DNA of 64,000 bases from Gammaproteobacteria bacterium (GTDB lineage Bacteria; Pseudomonadota; Gammaproteobacteria; Pseudomonadales; Azotimanducaceae): the NCBI GenBank assembly GCA_026708185.1, contig JAPOVK010000027.1, positions 1-64,000 of the forward strand, in the 5' to 3' direction. Below are positions 19,867-32,801 of this stretch, piece by piece. Within the stretch, counting starts at the first letter, position 1, and each line of letters begins with the position of its first letter. The notes under the pieces are model-generated. The model was given only the letters and a program-made list of their open reading frames with translations, had not been told where the DNA came from and ran no database searches. Both the position numbers and the translations under genes were made by a program.

Positions 19867-20799
19867 ATGAGCGAACAGGCGGAGACCGCCGTGGAAGAAA
19901 ACCCGAGAATGGCCTTGCTGGGCGAAAGGGCCAAGGTACTGCAGCCGCTCATGAACAGCGTGCAGAAGAGCAACGGCCTGCTCGGGCCCTACGATGTTGC
20001 CGACCACCTGCAGGCCAGGATCGAGGAACTCGATCTTGCCGATTCCATCGCGCACTTCGAGGCGCACGGCTACGCCGCGATCCCCGACGTTGCCCCGCCC
20101 GAGGAGATGGACGAGCTTCGCGAGGCGATCCACGGCCTGTCCGGCGAGATCACCGTCGGCAACCCCACCCGCGGCGCCTCATATCTACTCGGTCGCCATC
20201 CCGCCATAGACCGGATCGCCACCAACCCCAAGATCCTCGCATTCGCGGAGGTCAGCGTCGGCAACGGGCTGCGCGCCAGCCAGTTCGCCGCGTCCATCAT
20301 GGGCAAGGTGGAAAAGCCGTTCGCCGGCGGCATACACGCCGACCAGAACTGGCTGCCAGCGCCGTTTCCGGAACACAACTGCGTCATCACCTTCTGCATC
20401 CCCTGCGACGGCATGACCGACGAAGAAGGTGCGACGCGCGTCGTCCCCGGATCGCACCTGAAGCGCCGACACCCGACACCCGAAGAGGCCAAGTCGGAGA
20501 CGGTCCCCATCGAGGTCGAGAAAGGCGGCGTGGCCGTCTGGGACGGATCCGTCTGGCACGGCACCGGTTGGCGACGCGTCGACGGCGTGCGCACGGTGCT
20601 CCACGCGACCTATCAACGGCTCTATACGCAGCCCATCGACGACTACACGTACCTGTTGAAGGACGAGGACTACATGGCGTCCGCGCCGGAAGCCATGCGG
20701 GGACTGCTGGGCGAGCGGCTGTTCTTCGGCACTGCCCACGCCGGCAGCATGGTCGACATGGGCAAGTTCACGGAAGCGACGATCCGTTCCAAGCTATAG
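19867..20799 (+). CDS. Phytanoyl-CoA dioxygenase family protein
   Basis: GIHADQNWLPAPFPEHN, ATRVVPGSHLKRRHP, VWHGTGW; C-terminus resembles the paralog at 14946-15827. Confidence 0.88.
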   Translation: MSEQAETAVEENPRMALLGERAKVLQPLMNSVQKSNGLLGPYDVADHLQARIEELDLADSIAHFEAHGYAAIPDVAPPEEMDELREAIHGLSGEITVGNPTRGASYLLGRHPAIDRIATNPKILAFAEVSVGNGLRASQFAASIMGKVEKPFAGGIHADQNWLPAPFPEHNCVITFCIPCDGMTDEEGATRVVPGSHLKRRHPTPEEAKSETVPIEVEKGGVAVWDGSVWHGTGWRRVDGVRTVLHATYQRLYTQPIDDYTYLLKDEDYMASAPEAMRGLLGERLFFGTAHAGSMVDMGKFTEATIRSKL

Positions 20800-20813
20800 G
20801 GTGTGATCTCGCG

Positions 20814-21899
20814 GTGCGAACCTTGACCCTGGAAGAGAAGCGAAACCTGTATCTAGACGGCTACATCGTGCTCAGGAAGGCCGTGTCCGACGATCTGGTC
20901 GATGCAGCGAAAGCCCGCATCAAGGCCGCCAAGAAGGGCGAGAGGCTCGGGGGCGAGACAGTCATGACCGATCTCGTCAACGCGTCGAGCATCACGCCGA
21001 TCCTGCATGACGTGATGGGGCAATTCGATCCCCCGACCGCGTGCCAAGTGGGGGTCATCAAGCCCAGTCAGCCAAGCGACCGGTTCAACAACGTCGGCTA
21101 CCGCGACCGCGACATGCCCTACTACGGCGCGCAGACCCACATGGACGGCAGCATCACGATCGCGGCGCCCCAGGAGGTCCAGGAGGGCTCGCCCGAGGAG
21201 ATCTACCGGCGCCACTTCGCCTCCGGGCCGAAGGGCGACCTCGGCCGCAGCCCCGAGGTGATGGGACACAACATGGTGCCGCTGTTCGAGGATCCGGCGA
21301 TGACGCTGGGCCTAGGCAGCTTCACCGCGTTCGTGTTCGTGTGCCTCAACGATCAGACCACGGAAGGCTGCGGCCAGACCGCGCTACTCCGCGGCGCCCA
21401 CCACGACATGGAGCAGTTCTTCCAGTGGCAGTACGCCACCAACGGCCGTCTCGGTCCCGAGGGGCCCGGCTGGCCCCGGCTGAATTACGCGGCACCGAAC
21501 CGCTGCGGGATGGTGTACATGCCGCCGGCCGTCCAGGACAAGTTCGTCGACGAGACCTCCGAGTCCACGCCCGATGGCAGGAAGTGGCCGCGGCCGACGC
21601 AGATCCTCATGGAGCCGGGCGACGCGTGCATCACGTCCTACCACATCCCGCACTCGGGCACGCGCAACGAGAACGGGACGGAGTCCCGCAAGAACATCAT
21701 CTTCCGCATCCGCAACAAGAAGCGCCAGCCGAACGTGGTGGTGAGCGGCGTCACGGACCACCCCGACCGAGGCCAGATGGGCGAGTGGCTCGACTTCGAG
21801 GAAGGCAACGATCCCTGGGAGCGGTCCAAGTACGCCATGTGCAACATGTGGCACGAGTGGGACGGCATGGCCGACGTGGTCGCGGAGGAGAGCGCCTAG
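20814..21899 (+). CDS. Phytanoyl-CoA dioxygenase family protein (divergent subfamily)
   Basis: GTG start; YLDGYIVLRKAVSDDLVDAA, THMDGS, TTEGCGQTALLRGAHHD, SYHIPHSGTRNENG. Confidence 0.78.
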   Translation: MRTLTLEEKRNLYLDGYIVLRKAVSDDLVDAAKARIKAAKKGERLGGETVMTDLVNASSITPILHDVMGQFDPPTACQVGVIKPSQPSDRFNNVGYRDRDMPYYGAQTHMDGSITIAAPQEVQEGSPEEIYRRHFASGPKGDLGRSPEVMGHNMVPLFEDPAMTLGLGSFTAFVFVCLNDQTTEGCGQTALLRGAHHDMEQFFQWQYATNGRLGPEGPGWPRLNYAAPNRCGMVYMPPAVQDKFVDETSESTPDGRKWPRPTQILMEPGDACITSYHIPHSGTRNENGTESRKNIIFRIRNKKRQPNVVVSGVTDHPDRGQMGEWLDFEEGNDPWERSKYAMCNMWHEWDGMADVVAEESA

Positions 21900-21959
21900 C
21901 GGATATCCCGCCCGCACGGCGTCGGCGGCGACGGTCCTCCGGACCACCCGACGCGCAGA

Positions 21960-22575
21960 CTACTCGGTGCCCAACCGCCTCGACACGGATTCGGCGAAGT
22001 TCGCCAGATTCACCAAGCAGTGCGCCACGATGCTCGGGCGAACGCTACGGGTGTACATGGTCGTATAGATCAGGGGAAGGAGCCCCAACGTGCGCACCGG
22101 AATCATCCAAGGGGTGTCAAAGTGGTACACCGAGAAAAGCAGGCTGTGTGCCGCGGGCCTCAGCCGCCCGAACTGGCCGGGCATTCTCGGCAAGAGATAT
22201 CCGCGAAAATAGAGTTCCTCGGTTATGGGAACGAGGATGCCGGTCAGCAGGATGTGTGCAAAGAGGACGATTCCTACGGCCTCCGGGTCCCCTGTCGCCT
22301 GGTACTTCGAGAGGACGCTGACACCAACGAGGGTGGTTTCAAGCCAATGGGTGATCGGTTCAAGGGCCAAAAAATGATGGCGGTCGGCACCAGGATCACG
22401 GGAACCATATGAGATAGCGAGACCAATCGACTGGTCGGTCGTACACGACGACGCCTTCAAGAGACCACCCCCGGTTGCGCCGCTTCTTGGCCAGGTAGTA
22501 GAGCCAGCCTAGCTGCACCGGAATCAGCACGAGGATGTTCGCGAATACGCCGAAGAAGAGCTCCGGCGCCACCAC
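21960..22575 (-). pseudogene. CPBP (Abi/CAAX-like) intramembrane metalloprotease, frameshifted
   Basis: EELYFRGYLLPRM, SVYHFDTPW, AHCLVN motifs; N-terminal TM part LFFGVFANILVLIPVQLGWLYYLAKKRR...WSRYLIWFP lies in another frame. Confidence 0.65.
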
Positions 22576-22646
22576 AAAACAATGGGTTAAACGCAATCTA
22601 AGGGACTTGGACAGAGGCGTCCCGGACGAGGCTCGCGCCACCTCCC

Positions 22647-23525
22647 TCAGTTCGCCTCGGCGCCAGGCGCCCTCTTGCGGAACCTGAGCGTCATGCGGTC
22701 GGATTCGCCGATGGAACGGTAGCGGCCCTCGCAGGCCACACGCTCGTCCGCGTCCTCCGCCTCGCCGCACAGGGCGAACGAGGGCGGCAGCGTCCAGACC
22801 CCCGCCTCGTGGTCGTGTGTATCCCGAGGATTGGCATTGATCTCCGATGACGCTTCGAGCACCAGTCCGGCCGCCTCCGCCATCTCGATCACGAGCGCCT
22901 CGGCAACGTAACCAGTCCGCCCGGCCTCGTCCGCGGTCCAGCCCGGCGGGGCGCGGTGCGTGACCAGCCCGAGTACCCCGCCGGGGCGCAGCGCACGGGC
23001 CATCACGCGGAACATCGCGGGCGCGTAGTCGCCACGGATCCAGTTGTGGACGTTGCGGAACGTCACCACCAAATCCAAGGATCCCGGCGGCGCGATCGTC
23101 GTCCGCTCCGGCACGCTCAGCTCCGTCGTGACCACCGCGTCGTACAGTTCTGGCTGCGCCTCGAGCTTCTCGGCGAACCGCTTCTGCGCGCTCTTGCGCC
23201 ACTCGGGCGTGCGATCGGCGGTCATGGCGAAGCCCGCCGCGTAGTAGGCCCCATTGTCGCGGAGCGCAGGCGCGAGGATCTCCGTCCACCAGCCATCGCT
23301 CGGCCAGATCTCGGCAACGCTCGAGTCGGGCGTCAGCCCGAAGAAGGCGAGGACGTCGCGGGGATGCCGGTACTGATCGCGGGCGCGTTTCGCCGGATCC
23401 CGATGCTCGCCGGCAACCGCCGCCTCAAGCCAGTTCCGCGTCGCCGGATCGAGTTCCCCGGCACCGGCGGAGACTCCGAACGGCAGCGCGAGCAGGATCG
23501 CAAGCGCGGTGATGTGCAGGTTCAT
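22647..23525 (-). CDS. Secreted class I SAM-dependent methyltransferase-like protein (COG4798-like)
   Basis: Signal peptide; VAEIWPSDGWWTEILAPAL, LDLVVTFRNVHNW, RALRPGGVLGLVTHR. Confidence 0.82.
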   Translation of the reverse strand: MNLHITALAILLALPFGVSAGAGELDPATRNWLEAAVAGEHRDPAKRARDQYRHPRDVLAFFGLTPDSSVAEIWPSDGWWTEILAPALRDNGAYYAAGFAMTADRTPEWRKSAQKRFAEKLEAQPELYDAVVTTELSVPERTTIAPPGSLDLVVTFRNVHNWIRGDYAPAMFRVMARALRPGGVLGLVTHRAPPGWTADEAGRTGYVAEALVIEMAEAAGLVLEASSEINANPRDTHDHEAGVWTLPPSFALCGEAEDADERVACEGRYRSIGESDRMTLRFRKRAPGAEAN

Positions 23526-23703
23526 CAGGCTTGCCTCGCCACGAGGACACGTCCCCTATCGTAGCCGCCACCGAGACTCGTCGGAACCGCGGTCATCGGG
23601 TGCAGCTGCACTGTTCCGATCCCCCCGTCACCGTGTCTGCCCGTGCGTCATGCTATGTTCGCATACGACTCTAGGCTGCACCCGAACAGGGCAGGAGCGC
23701 ACC

Positions 23704-24615
23704 GTGGACATCAGCGAATACGGGGTTTCCCCCAATGCCGACCCCATCGTCCGAGACCTCGTCAAGTACGACCTCCTGAAACACGCGGTGGAACTCCAGG
23801 CCTACGGCATGACCGTCGTGCCGAAGGAGAAGATGGGCGTCGACGACGACTTCGTCGAGCGCCTGCGCGGCGCCATTCTCCGCGCGTGCGAGAAGCGCAA
23901 CGGCGTCGAGATCAATGATCACACCGCGGACGAACCCGACCCCAAGCAGATCGGCAAGAACTCGTGGTACCTCCTGCAGGAGGACGAAGCCTTCGTCGAG
24001 GCCGCCACGAACCCGCGCGTGCTGACGTTGGTGCGATGGTTGTGCGGCCAGAGCGTCTGCCTCACGGCGCAGACCTGGATCATCAAGCCGCCGACGCAGG
24101 AGAAGGTCGACCCCGGCGCCAGCGTCGGCCTGCACAGCGATGCCCACGGCATCCCCCCGGGCGGCGGCCACATCGCCCACATGTGCAACGCGTCGTGGCT
24201 TTGCACCGACTACGAGGGCGCCGAGGACGGTCCCACCGTCTTCGTGCCCGGCAGCCACCACTACGGGCGCGCGACGCTACCCCACGAGTCGTCCATGGGC
24301 TTAAGCGACGACTCCCCGTTCAAGGTGTTCCCGCTCATCGGCGAGGCCGGATCCCTCGCGCTCTGGCACGGGGCCACCTGGCACGGCACGACGCCCCGGA
24401 CCAATCCGGGCCTGCGGGTTACGCTTGTACAGGTGTACATGCGCATGCACATGCGCCCGATCCACATGTGGGATGACGTCTCGCCCCAACTCGTCGAGAA
24501 GTTTCCCGAACTCAAGCGCGTCCTCGGCGAACACACCTATCCGTTCCGGGAGAACGTCGACCGGCCCGAGACGATCGCGCCGTTCATGGCCACGGGCACG
24601 GACCCTTACGCCTGA
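23704..24615 (+). CDS. Phytanoyl-CoA dioxygenase family protein
   Basis: GTG start; GLHSDAHGIPPGGG, TVFVPGSHHYGRATLP, WHGATWHGTTP. Confidence 0.85.
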   Translation: MDISEYGVSPNADPIVRDLVKYDLLKHAVELQAYGMTVVPKEKMGVDDDFVERLRGAILRACEKRNGVEINDHTADEPDPKQIGKNSWYLLQEDEAFVEAATNPRVLTLVRWLCGQSVCLTAQTWIIKPPTQEKVDPGASVGLHSDAHGIPPGGGHIAHMCNASWLCTDYEGAEDGPTVFVPGSHHYGRATLPHESSMGLSDDSPFKVFPLIGEAGSLALWHGATWHGTTPRTNPGLRVTLVQVYMRMHMRPIHMWDDVSPQLVEKFPELKRVLGEHTYPFRENVDRPETIAPFMATGTDPYA

Positions 24616-24703
24616 TATGCAGTGTCATCGCGCTCTAGGACACGGTATTCCCCGATGATCCGCCCCACGGCGGTCGCCCCGGGTCGCCGTCAACGTGATG
24701 CCC

Positions 24704-25555
24704 TCAAAGCCGACTGTTGCGCACCGCCTGATAGAACCGAACCGGGTCTTTGCCTTTGTTGAGAAAGTCGTGACGTCCCATCATTTCCGCCATGCCATCG
24801 CCGAACTCCGCCACAAGCTGTTCTTCGATTTCCGGCGGGTAGCTTTCCATGGGCCGCGCAAAAAGCCGGCAGTAGGTGACATGCAGCAGCACGCGCTCAC
24901 CAGGCAGTGTGCGCGGCCAGTTGCCATGCCAGATCGAGCCGTCCCATACCACTACCGAACCGGGCGAGCATTCGATGGCGATGGCGCCTTCCCTGGCCGC
25001 AACCTCGTCGCTGCTAGGGCTGCGTCGGTGTTCGTGCGATCGGGGTACCACCATGGTCGCGCCGCCTTCGCGGGTGAACTCATCTGTCACCCAGCCACAG
25101 GTGAGCATGAGATTGTGCTCCGGAAATGGCGCTGGCACCCAGGCCTGGTCCGCATGCAGGGAGAGGTCCATTGACGGATCGTTCTGCCCGCGCACGGTCG
25201 AGGCAAGGTTGCTGAGCAGTGAGCCGGGGCCTACAGAAAAGTCCGCCAGCGTCCGAATCTTAGGATTGAGCGCCGTCTCGGCGAACACCGGGTCTTTGTC
25301 CGCCAGCAACGTACCGTAAGGATTGGCCTTCTCCAGAATGACTTTCCGCAGGTGCGCGAAGAATTCCGGCGACGCCGCGTCCCGCACCACCGTATAGCCC
25401 TCATCGGCCAGCTGGCGACAGTTCTCAGCCAAGCCAAACTCCTCAATGCTCGGCGCCAGCTCAGGCGCAATGTCCCGTGCCGGCACAGTGCGTCGACTCA
25501 TGCAGGCGCTGAAGTCGGCCATGGCCTGCTCGAGTGTCGCTACTGGTGTCGTCAT
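24704..25555 (-). CDS. Phytanoyl-CoA dioxygenase family protein
   Basis: SLHADQAWVPAPFPEHN, ATMVVPRSHEHRRSP, VVWDGSIWHGNWP. Confidence 0.88.
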   Translation of the reverse strand: MTTPVATLEQAMADFSACMSRRTVPARDIAPELAPSIEEFGLAENCRQLADEGYTVVRDAASPEFFAHLRKVILEKANPYGTLLADKDPVFAETALNPKIRTLADFSVGPGSLLSNLASTVRGQNDPSMDLSLHADQAWVPAPFPEHNLMLTCGWVTDEFTREGGATMVVPRSHEHRRSPSSDEVAAREGAIAIECSPGSVVVWDGSIWHGNWPRTLPGERVLLHVTYCRLFARPMESYPPEIEEQLVAEFGDGMAEMMGRHDFLNKGKDPVRFYQAVRNSRL

Positions 25556-25693
25556 GTTCCTTCCCTCAGCTGCGTGTAATCACCCGAACTGTATTGTTCG
25601 CTTCAACGCAGCTAGGATCCGTGACACTCGGAGTGATACCGACTGGTCCTAAGAGTGTTTTTTTATTATTTTCAGTATCTTATGGATAGTTTT

Positions 25694-25770
25694 TGGCGGA
25701 GCGGACGGGACTTGAACCCGCGACCCCCGGCGTGACAGGCCGGTATTCTAACCAGCTGAACTACCGCTCC
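25694..25770 (-). tRNA. tRNA-Asp(GTC)
   Basis: Cloverleaf GGAGCGGTAGTTCAGCTGGTTAGAATACCGGCCTGTCACGCCGGGGGTCGCGGGTTCAAGTCCCGTCCGCTCCGCCA; anticodon GTC; CCA encoded. Confidence 0.96.
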
Positions 25771-25805
25771 GATGGTGCGAACCCGACCGGTCAGGTCAAG
25801 GGTTC

Positions 25806-25881
25806 TGGTGGGTGTTGCAGGGATCGAACCTGCGACCTACGGCTTGTAAGGCCGTCGCTCTCCCAGCTGAGCTAAACACCC
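25806..25881 (-). tRNA. tRNA-Val(TAC)
   Basis: GGGTGTTTAGCTCAGCTGGGAGAGCGACGGCCTTACAAGCCGTAGGTCGCAGGTTCGATCCCTGCAACACCCACCA; anticodon TAC. Confidence 0.96.
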
Positions 25882-26049
25882 GATTCAGCAAGTGGCCGCA
25901 CATGGTAGCGGCGCATGACGCGTTGTCAAACACCTGGACGCAATTTGCGACGGATTGTAGGCGGTGTGCGACATGCCGCCGGCAGCAGGGGTGAGTGTCT
26001 GTCACGGGTCGGGTCTACCGGAAAGGTAGACAACGGAGCAGGCATTCCC

Positions 26050-26358
26050 ATGGACTCAAAACACGCCGCATCCTGGGTTTACCTCCTCGCACGGTCACGG
26101 CCCGCCATTTCGGTGCTTTCCGTCCTTGCCACAGTCGCAATTGCCGCCGTGGCCGACCGCCCCGGTGTCGTCATCGGATCCTCGGGCGAGACGGACCAGG
26201 CGCTCGAGGAGTCGCTTGTTCCCACGGCAATCCGCACAGGCCATGTTCAAGAGGCACTGACCATCACGGTGCGCGAGGGGGACGCCGTCCTGGCGGCGGA
26301 CCAGCGACTCCCACCGAGACTTCAGCCGCCCGCCCCGCACGCCGCCGAGGTCAAGTAG
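26050..26358 (+). CDS. Possible small secreted/membrane protein
   Basis: ATG ORF with hydrophobic N-terminus AISVLSVLATVAIAAVA; 3' end overlaps the antisense gene. Confidence 0.3.
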   Translation: MDSKHAASWVYLLARSRPAISVLSVLATVAIAAVADRPGVVIGSSGETDQALEESLVPTAIRTGHVQEALTITVREGDAVLAADQRLPPRLQPPAPHAAEVK

Positions 26359-27716
26359 TCGTAGCTGTGCACGTACGTGTTGCCGTCGATGACCAGACGC
26401 TCGGCATGGGCCAGGATCTCGCCGCGCGGACGCGACTCGCCCGGCACCTTGCGGCGGTCGTCGTCGTAGCGACGGAACAGGACGGTCCGGCCCGATCCGT
26501 CGACGTAGGCGACGATCACGACGTCCCATTCCGCCGGTGACAGTGGCATTTCAAAGACTCGCGTACACCGAAAGGTCGTCCCGCCAACACGGACGTTGAA
26601 TACGCCATCGGCGAACTGTTCCGGCGTGCCATCGACGCGCTCGAGCCGCCCGTCGGGTTTCGCCATGAAATAGTCACCCGCTACGAAGCGGCGCGGGCAG
26701 GCACCGAAGTCTTCGGCGAAATTTTCGTCGAGGAAGGTGTAGAGCTTCCTCACGCCCTCCGGAGATTCGCGCTCGACGCCGACCCATTGCACTTCGGCAT
26801 CGGTGAGCCGTCCCCAGACCCTGGTGTCGCGGTCTTGCGCGGGCGGCACCGGTACACCGGCAACGGCGAGCTGTCGCTCATCCACGTCGATCTCGACGCA
26901 TTCGCGATCGTGGATCACGGCCCGACGGGCTGCCCGCATGGCGCTGACCTTGGTGAGCTGCCACGACACCGCCCCGTCGAGGGGCTGGTATTCCGCCCAA
27001 TGCACCTCGTCGTGGAGTTTCGGGCACACGAACCACCATGTGAGTTCGCGCATGTCCACGCCCGAGGCTACGGCCTCGAGCCGTTCGATGGCGATCCTCG
27101 GCCGCTCGGCGGGAAACGGCCGGGTCCGCACTGCCTTGTCCTTGCTCATGTCGCTGTTTCTCCTGTCTGTCGATACGCCAAACGCCTCGCGCACTCGGTC
27201 GCGACCGTGTGACAGCCGGCGCTTGATGGTTCCCGGCGGACTGCGATGCCGCGCGGATATCTCTTCAATGCTGAAGCCCTCGACATAGAACGACTCGAGG
27301 GCTTGCCGCTCCTTGGCCGGCAACGTTGCGAAGGTGTCAACGACCTCGTCGATCATCCGCCGCCGGCTGGTCTCGGCCGAACCCCGACGGTCGACCATCA
27401 TGGTGAGCGTGTGTTCGTCTACGGGCCTCTCTCGATGTTCCGCGCCGCGCAGATAGTCCCCACAGCGGTTGCGAGCGACCTGGTAGAGCCAGGCCCGCGG
27501 CTCCCGGGGCTCTTGGAGGCGCAAGCCTTTCCAAGCCTGCACGAGCGTCTCCTGCAGCACGTCCTCCACGGCATCCACGGGACCTAGACGGCCACGGATC
27601 AAGGCCAAGAGCGACCGCTCGTAGCGACCGATCAGCGTGGCGAAGGCGTGCTGATCGCCGACATGGATCCGTCGCGCGAGGAGGTGGTCATTCGGCGCTT
27701 TCGTCGATTCGGTCAT
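26322..27716 (-). CDS. ECF-type RNA polymerase sigma factor with an in-frame ~275-aa C-terminal module
   Basis: Sigma region 2 (DAVEDVLQETLVQAWKGLRL) and region 4 (EGFSIEEISARHRSPPGTIKRRLSHGRDRV), then MSKDKAVRTRPF... with no stop between. Confidence 0.82.
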   Translation of the reverse strand: MTESTKAPNDHLLARRIHVGDQHAFATLIGRYERSLLALIRGRLGPVDAVEDVLQETLVQAWKGLRLQEPREPRAWLYQVARNRCGDYLRGAEHRERPVDEHTLTMMVDRRGSAETSRRRMIDEVVDTFATLPAKERQALESFYVEGFSIEEISARHRSPPGTIKRRLSHGRDRVREAFGVSTDRRNSDMSKDKAVRTRPFPAERPRIAIERLEAVASGVDMRELTWWFVCPKLHDEVHWAEYQPLDGAVSWQLTKVSAMRAARRAVIHDRECVEIDVDERQLAVAGVPVPPAQDRDTRVWGRLTDAEVQWVGVERESPEGVRKLYTFLDENFAEDFGACPRRFVAGDYFMAKPDGRLERVDGTPEQFADGVFNVRVGGTTFRCTRVFEMPLSPAEWDVVIVAYVDGSGRTVLFRRYDDDRRKVPGESRPRGEILAHAERLVIDGNTYVHSYDYLTSAACGAGG

Positions 27717-27788
27717 GGCAACCCACAAGGCGGGCGGGACGGAAGAAAGGTTCGCTTCCCCTATCGGTCCAGGACGCCAGTGGGTCCG

Positions 27789-28664
27789 TCAGCGCGCGGC
27801 CAGTTCCCGCCTCAGTTCGCGAGAGTACGCCTGGAGTGCACGGACATTGGCCGGGCCCATGCGCAGGAGCTGTTTCTGGAGCGGCGAGCGCCCTTCCAAG
27901 GCCGGGTCGGCGAAACGGTAGAGCACTTTCGGCTGCTCGACGGCTATCGGGCCTTCGGTTACAGGCGTGCGGAGAACCTCGTCGAGCGTCGCGAGCAAGA
28001 GCCGACGTGGCGACTCTCCGCTTGCGAGGGCGCGAAGCGCGTCCCCGAGTAGCGGCTCGAAGAGCACCACCAACGCGGCTGCTCGTGCAGGCGGTATGGC
28101 AGTTGCGGTCTGCACGATGGCGTCGAAACGGGCATGCGTCTCCGGGGCGATCACGGCGATGTCGTCGGTGCGGTCCACTGCGAACTTGCCCGGCACCGTC
28201 ATGAAGCCAAGGAGACGTCTCGGGACATTGCCGTCGCGCCCATTGGCGATCACTGCGGCGGCGCGGAGGACGAGGTCGGGCTCGTCGAGCCAGGCGGCGC
28301 CTACCGCCCCCAATTCTGGCGCGAGGTGCTCCCGCACAAAGGCGTCACTCGCAGCAAGCACCGGCAGGACGACCGGCGCCGGGTCGGGCACGGCGAGAGC
28401 CGGCTGCACCGGTTCGGTGGCTGGCGGTTCGGTAGCTCGCGGTTCGGGCGCGGGCTCGGCGGACACGACCTCCTCGGCCGTGGACACGTCACTGGCCGGA
28501 ACACTCACAATCGGCTCCGGCTCGGGCACTGCTGCTTCAGGCTCAGGCGGCGTGGCTTTGGGTTCCGTCGCGTCACCGTCCCACAGCAGGTAGGCGACCA
28601 CGACGACCGCGACTCCCGCCACGGCTGCGGCGACAATCCACGACATGCGCTTCATGGGCTGCAT
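27789..28664 (-). CDS. DUF3014 family membrane-anchored protein
   Basis: N-terminal TM, Pro/Glu-rich linker, C-terminal DUF3014-like region (FVREHLAPELGAVGAAWLDEPDLVLRAAAVIANGRDGNVPRR). Confidence 0.75.
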   Translation of the reverse strand: MQPMKRMSWIVAAAVAGVAVVVVAYLLWDGDATEPKATPPEPEAAVPEPEPIVSVPASDVSTAEEVVSAEPAPEPRATEPPATEPVQPALAVPDPAPVVLPVLAASDAFVREHLAPELGAVGAAWLDEPDLVLRAAAVIANGRDGNVPRRLLGFMTVPGKFAVDRTDDIAVIAPETHARFDAIVQTATAIPPARAAALVVLFEPLLGDALRALASGESPRRLLLATLDEVLRTPVTEGPIAVEQPKVLYRFADPALEGRSPLQKQLLRMGPANVRALQAYSRELRRELAAR

Positions 28665-28693
28665 TATGCACCTACGGAGTTGCGAACGACGAC

Positions 28694-28712
28694 GCGACCG
28701 CTTCGCGGTCGC
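28694..28712. other. Perfect hairpin GCGACCGC-TTC-GCGGTCGC downstream of uvrA
   Basis: 8-bp stem, 3-nt loop, read directly; no U-tract. Confidence 0.5.
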
Positions 28713-28812
28713 CCCGAGAATTCGCTACGCGAAATCCTCCAAGCTGCGAGACGCGGGCGCCAGGCAACAAGACCCGGGTCTGTTCTATGAATCGGTCGAT
28801 TCAACGAATCGG

Positions 28813-31747
<2,935 letters not shown>

Positions 31748-31758
<11 letters not shown>

Positions 31759-32671
31759 GGAAAAAAGCCAGTTCGTCGACTTCCGTCTGGCTGCGCGTCG
31801 TGAGTTTAACGGGCGCCGACGCCTTCTCGATGATGCCAATGTCCGAGAGCCACTCGCACGCCAAGAGGATGTGCTCCATGTCGTAGTGGCGCCGGAAGTA
31901 GTGGCTCAAGTCCGTGGTCGACCGCGGTTCGCCGCCGGCCTCGTCGAGGTAGTCGAGCACCGGACGGAAGAGTTCCTCGGCGCGCGGCTCGAGGTAGTCG
32001 TCGATGGCGTCGAGGGCTGCGGTCAGGGCGTCTCGCGTGACTTCGCCCTCCATCAGGTCCGTGTAGATCAGCCGGAAGAGCGCCGGATCGATGCGCCTGG
32101 CATCCACCAGGGCCTCGCGGTCGACGATCTCCCCGGCGAGGCCGACGACGACCTCGGCGAGCGAGCGCGCCGTCATCAGAATCCACAGTGCGGTGTAGTT
32201 GACGTCGTCCTTGATCTCATACCACTTGCGCGCCTTGTACAGGGTCGCCAGCGCGTGCTGGGCCGCGTGCATCGCCTGCACCACGCTGTCCCTCGCGCCG
32301 ATCTCGTGCAGACCCTCAAATATGGCGTCGATGGACGGGTCGCGGCTGAACAGGAGCTTGCCCTTCGCGAACATGGAGTGACCGAAGGTGTTGCGCACCG
32401 AGGCTTCGAGCAGGCGGCGGAACTCCGCGCGCGGCTGCACCACGGTATGGATGTTGACATCATCGGCCACGAGCGCGACGCCGTGCGACTTGGTCTTCTT
32501 GTCGTCCGTGCAGACGAGGTACAGGTCGATGTCCGACTTGTCCCATACCTCGTCGTGGGACAGGCTGCCGCAAAGGATCGCCGCCAGGATGTGGTCGTCC
32601 TGCCGGACATCGTTGATCAGGCTGTCGAGCGCGGTCTCGAAACGCGCCCGGGCGGTGGTGGCAGTCGACAT
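31748..32671 (-). CDS. Nucleotidyltransferase-domain protein
   Basis: [26 protein letters not shown] (GS-x-DxD) core and helical C-terminal domain. Confidence 0.78.
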
Positions 32672-32801
32672 GGGGTCGGCGCCGTCGGCTTCTCAACCGG
32701 GAGGCGGAAACCTACCACACACCGCCATGTGCCGGTGCGCGCGGACCAGTAGGTCCGCCGCGTCCACGCCCGCATTCGGAGGACGGGAGCGCACGCCTAG
32801 A

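Noticed and set aside
26013-26031. Hairpin GTCTACC-GGAAA-GGTAGAC as a riboswitch
   Set aside because: Single short hairpin before a doubtful ORF; too little to support a regulatory call
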